A DNA stretch of 64,000 nucleotides. Source: Bacteroidales bacterium UBA5507 (GTDB lineage: Bacteria > Bacteroidota > Bacteroidia > Bacteroidales > Lentimicrobiaceae). Below, piece by piece: positions 63,178 through 64,000 of the stretch (the first letter of the stretch is position 1; each line of letters begins with the position of its first letter). A program made the position numbers and the translations under genes. The stretch is taken from contig DIOT01000056.1 of assembly GCA_002426195.1 (NCBI GenBank), positions 214,639 through 278,638 on the forward strand. The letters run 5' to 3'. Under the pieces are notes generated by a model, which saw only the letters and a program-made list of their open reading frames with translations, did not search any database and was not told the DNA's origin.

Positions 63178-64000
63178 CTATGGATTTACGAGTTGAAGAT
63201 CGCCTTGTGAGATTCGAATACTTGTAATTTCTATGTCCCCACCTTCGGGATATATACTTATCCAGTTATTGTCAATTCTGTACCACATGTCCTGAGCACT
63301 TATTCGGAGTAAATAGTCAGTGGTTTCTTCGTTTTCAATTCCTTTCATTACGATACCACCGCTCTTCTGGCCATCTTTACCGTAGTTGATAAATACCTTT
63401 GGCGTTTTTTCAGTTGTTTTGCGGGCTTTAAGAATGAGGTAGTTGTTTTTCCTAAGGCGCATCTCAATTGTGTTGAAGCTGAATCTTTGCTCCATTGCAT
63501 CAGTCATAATTGTCGGTTGCTCAAGAATAGTTACAATGGCATTATCCTCCATTTGTTTACGAATTTTCTCGATCATCATAACTGGATATCGCTCCTCTGG
63601 CCGGAAAGCAGATGCTTTTGTAAATTCCTCTATTGCCTTATCAAAAATATTTGATTGGAACGCAAGGTCGCCGGCAGCGATGAATTTATTATAGGATTCC
63701 ATGTTATTTTTATGGCGTTCCTGAAGGATATTATTAATCTGGATTAGTCGTTCTTTTGGAAAAGATTCGAGAGGTTTAAGCTCCGAAGCTTTTTCGTATT
63801 CTTTAATTGCACTGGGATAATCCTGTGCTGTATAGAGTTCATTTCCTTTGTCAATTGCCTCATAGTAATCTTTATCAGCCAGTCGTTTCTGTTCTTCTTC
63901 AATTCTTCTGTTTTCTTCGGCAATTGCTAATAACCTATCTTCTTCTGCTTTCTTCTCTGCAGCTATTCGTGCCTCTTCTGCTAATCGTTCTGCTTCTATT
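63178..64000 (-). CDS. TPR-like coiled-coil protein, 5' end outside window
   Basis: The reading frame runs on the minus strand from the window edge to a stop at 63178; the start lies beyond 64000. The visible 274 residues begin with an alanine/glutamate-rich coiled coil (EAERLAEEARIAAEKKAEED), then two similar TPR-like units, AQDYPSAIKEYEKASELKP and QSNIFDKAIEEFTKASAFRP, each followed by a P-x-x-x-I-x-x-I segment. The C-terminal 130 residues are a beta-rich domain of unknown type. A start at 63702 would remove the first repeat and is therefore internal. Similar scaffold-type proteins are frequent in Bacteroidota; no function can be given. Confidence 0.78.
   Translation of the reverse strand, partial: IEAERLAEEARIAAEKKAEEDRLLAIAEENRRIEEEQKRLADKDYYEAIDKGNELYTAQDYPSAIKEYEKASELKPLESFPKERLIQINNILQERHKNNMESYNKFIAAGDLAFQSNIFDKAIEEFTKASAFRPEERYPVMMIEKIRKQMEDNAIVTILEQPTIMTDAMEQRFSFNTIEMRLRKNNYLILKARKTTEKTPKVFINYGKDGQKSGGIVMKGIENEETTDYLLRISAQDMWYRIDNNWISIYPEGGDIEITSIRISQGDLQLVNP

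Noticed and set aside
1..64000. CRISPR arrays, insertion sequences, integrases, prophage genes or origin of replication
   Set aside because: No spaced repeats, transposase-like proteins, terminal inverted repeats or phage genes were seen; tRNA genes show no flanking direct repeat suggestive of integration.

Overview
The window is about 64 kb of AT-rich chromosome from a member of the Bacteroidota, most likely a Bacteroidales/Marinilabiliales-type organism. The evidence is the gene families (DUF58, DUF493, DUF2851, DUF4294, DUF4342, DUF5777, a V-type ATPase with DUF2764), the rarity of Shine-Dalgarno sequences, and repeated Bacteroidota-type -7 promoter boxes (TAnnTTTG), including one full TTG-N19-TAnnTTTG promoter ahead of a tRNA pair. 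I see no insertion sequence, prophage, CRISPR array or integrase. It reads as ordinary core chromosome with a few accessory blocks. Oxygen-dependent dioxygenases and c-type cytochrome domains suggest an organism that can use oxygen.

Layout. 1-10.3 kb: partial rpsP, an AsmA-like/GT51 transglycosylase, dnaE, trxA, a DUF58 protein, DUF493, then a minus-strand block of a coiled-coil protein, zapA, 6S RNA and rny. 10.4-14.7 kb: DUF2851, a LeuT-type Na+ symporter with its tiny MetS-like partner, and a helix-hairpin-helix protein, the last three translationally overlapping. 14.7-17.5 kb: a minus-strand run of two related cytochrome-type lipoproteins, a DUF5777 beta-barrel and a rhomboid protease. 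17.6-25.4 kb: S41 protease, a dihydroorotate dehydrogenase-like protein, an NtrC-type regulator facing a large hybrid histidine kinase with zero gap, and a coiled-coil lipoprotein. 25.5-31.8 kb: a znuABC-type metal importer, guaA, and a LysM/periplasmic-binding fusion.

31.9-39.4 kb: a seven-gene V-type ATPase operon (E, DUF2764, A, B, D, I, K) closed by a strong terminator. The K subunit carries all five residues that bind Na+ in Enterococcus NtpK. With the LeuT-type symporter this fits sodium-based energetics. 39.4-43.7 kb: DUF4342, then tig-clpP-clpX and DUF4294. 43.7-47.1 kb: a polyprenyl-phosphate sugar transferase, an unknown lipoprotein and a Gfo/Idh/MocA oxidoreductase. 47.2-53.3 kb: pcm and a phenylalanine/tyrosine catabolic block (hmgA, hppD, fahA, with phenylalanine hydroxylase convergent). 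53.3-57.6 kb: a glycosyltransferase, miaA, an LpxL-like acyltransferase, tRNA-Arg, a response regulator interrupted by an in-frame TGA, and tRNA-Ser/tRNA-Pro. 57.7-64 kb: a copper-type P-ATPase with three metal-binding repeats, a membrane metallophosphoesterase, a class V aminotransferase-fold enzyme and a partial TPR-like protein.

The observations most worth following up are the TGA-interrupted receiver domain, the cytochrome-lipoprotein/DUF5777 operon with duplicated domains, the predicted Na+ V-ATPase, the AsmA-GT51 fusion, the near-leaderless guaA, and the extra domain inserted in the LeuT-type transporter. I found nothing that is clearly a wholly new defence or mobile system.
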